Positions 12,658 through 12,695 of a stretch of 12,695 nt of DNA are shown one piece after another (position 1 is the stretch's first letter; each line of letters opens with the position of its first letter). Under the pieces are notes generated by a model that searched no databases, was not told the DNA's origin, and saw only the letters and a list, made by a program, of their open reading frames with translations. Source of the stretch: Synergistaceae bacterium UBA5560 (lineage in GTDB: Bacteria > Synergistota > Synergistia > Synergistales > Aminiphilaceae); contig DIMS01000117.1 in assembly GCA_002425685.1 (NCBI GenBank), forward strand, positions 1-12,695. The letters run 5' to 3'. Made by a program: the position numbers and the translations under genes.

Positions 12658-12695
12658 GGCGTGTCTCGTTGAGGCTTGCGAGGGCGGAGACGGGC
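12573..12695 (+). CDS. -1 frame extension of the tail assembly chaperone (partial)
   Basis: After slipping back one base, translation continues ARVGLSGSVWERRR and later ILRRVSLRLARAETG to the window edge with no stop. The long form would therefore exceed 135 residues. The zero frame ends at 12657 and no ribosome site or start for a separate gene is visible in the remaining 38 bases, which fits the extension being reached only by frameshifting. In P2 and lambda, the fused long chaperone binds the tape measure. The +1 frame is also open here because of GC-richness, so openness alone is weak evidence. Confidence 0.5.

Noticed and set aside
1..12695. tRNA genes, CRISPR arrays, insertion sequences
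   Set aside because: No cloverleaf, spaced repeat array, transposase or terminal repeats were seen.

Overview
The window is a late (packaging, head and tail) gene block of a tailed phage or prophage. All genes are on the + strand and tightly packed, and most neighbours overlap by a few bases (ATGA, GTGA or TGATG junctions). The head module is lambda-like: Nu1-type and GpA-type terminase subunits, a gpW-like connector, a lambda-family portal, a ClpP-like protease with a nested scaffold, a gpD-like decoration protein, an E-type capsid protein and FII-like and Z-like connector proteins. The tail is contractile, with a sheath, a tube and a P2/Mu-type assembly chaperone. The particle is therefore predicted to be a myovirus with a lambda-style capsid. 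The high G+C content, strong GGAGG-type ribosome sites, mixed GTG/ATG starts and this gene mixture suggest a high-GC anaerobic bacterial host such as Synergistota or a Desulfovibrio-like group. That host guess is weak, because no chromosomal host gene is present.

Layout. Positions 1-99 hold the C-terminal end of a probable DNA methyltransferase, coupled through ATGA to a short tyrosine recombinase (96-725) that has all catalytic residues but no arm-binding domain. A 434-bp non-coding region (726-1159) follows. It carries two exact DnaA-box 9-mers at its edges, an imperfect 31-bp dyad, a strong hairpin with lambda-cosN-like sequence, R-site-like CGTTTC repeats and a possible promoter. Its spacing relative to the small terminase gene resembles lambda cos, so I propose it as the packaging site. 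Positions 1160-3566 encode the terminase, followed by an intrinsic terminator (3566-3599). Positions 3619-8869 encode head morphogenesis and head completion, and 8866-10302 encode neck and tail-completion proteins plus one unrecognised protein. Positions 10307-12295 encode sheath and tube. The window ends in the tail assembly chaperone gene (12292-12657), which carries a T TTT TTG slippery heptamer in the correct phase and an open -1 frame running off the edge.

How it works together. Terminase would recognise and cut the proposed cos site and drive DNA through the portal into a procapsid. The procapsid is built from the E-type capsid protein around the nested scaffold, which the ClpP-like protease then clears. 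The decoration protein stabilises the expanded head, and the FI/FII/Z/U-like proteins join it to a tail whose tube assembles with chaperone help and is wrapped by the sheath.

Most individual genes belong to known phage families. The less ordinary parts are the non-coding control region, the terminator inside the late operon, the late-located minimal recombinase and the decoration protein with an inserted domain.
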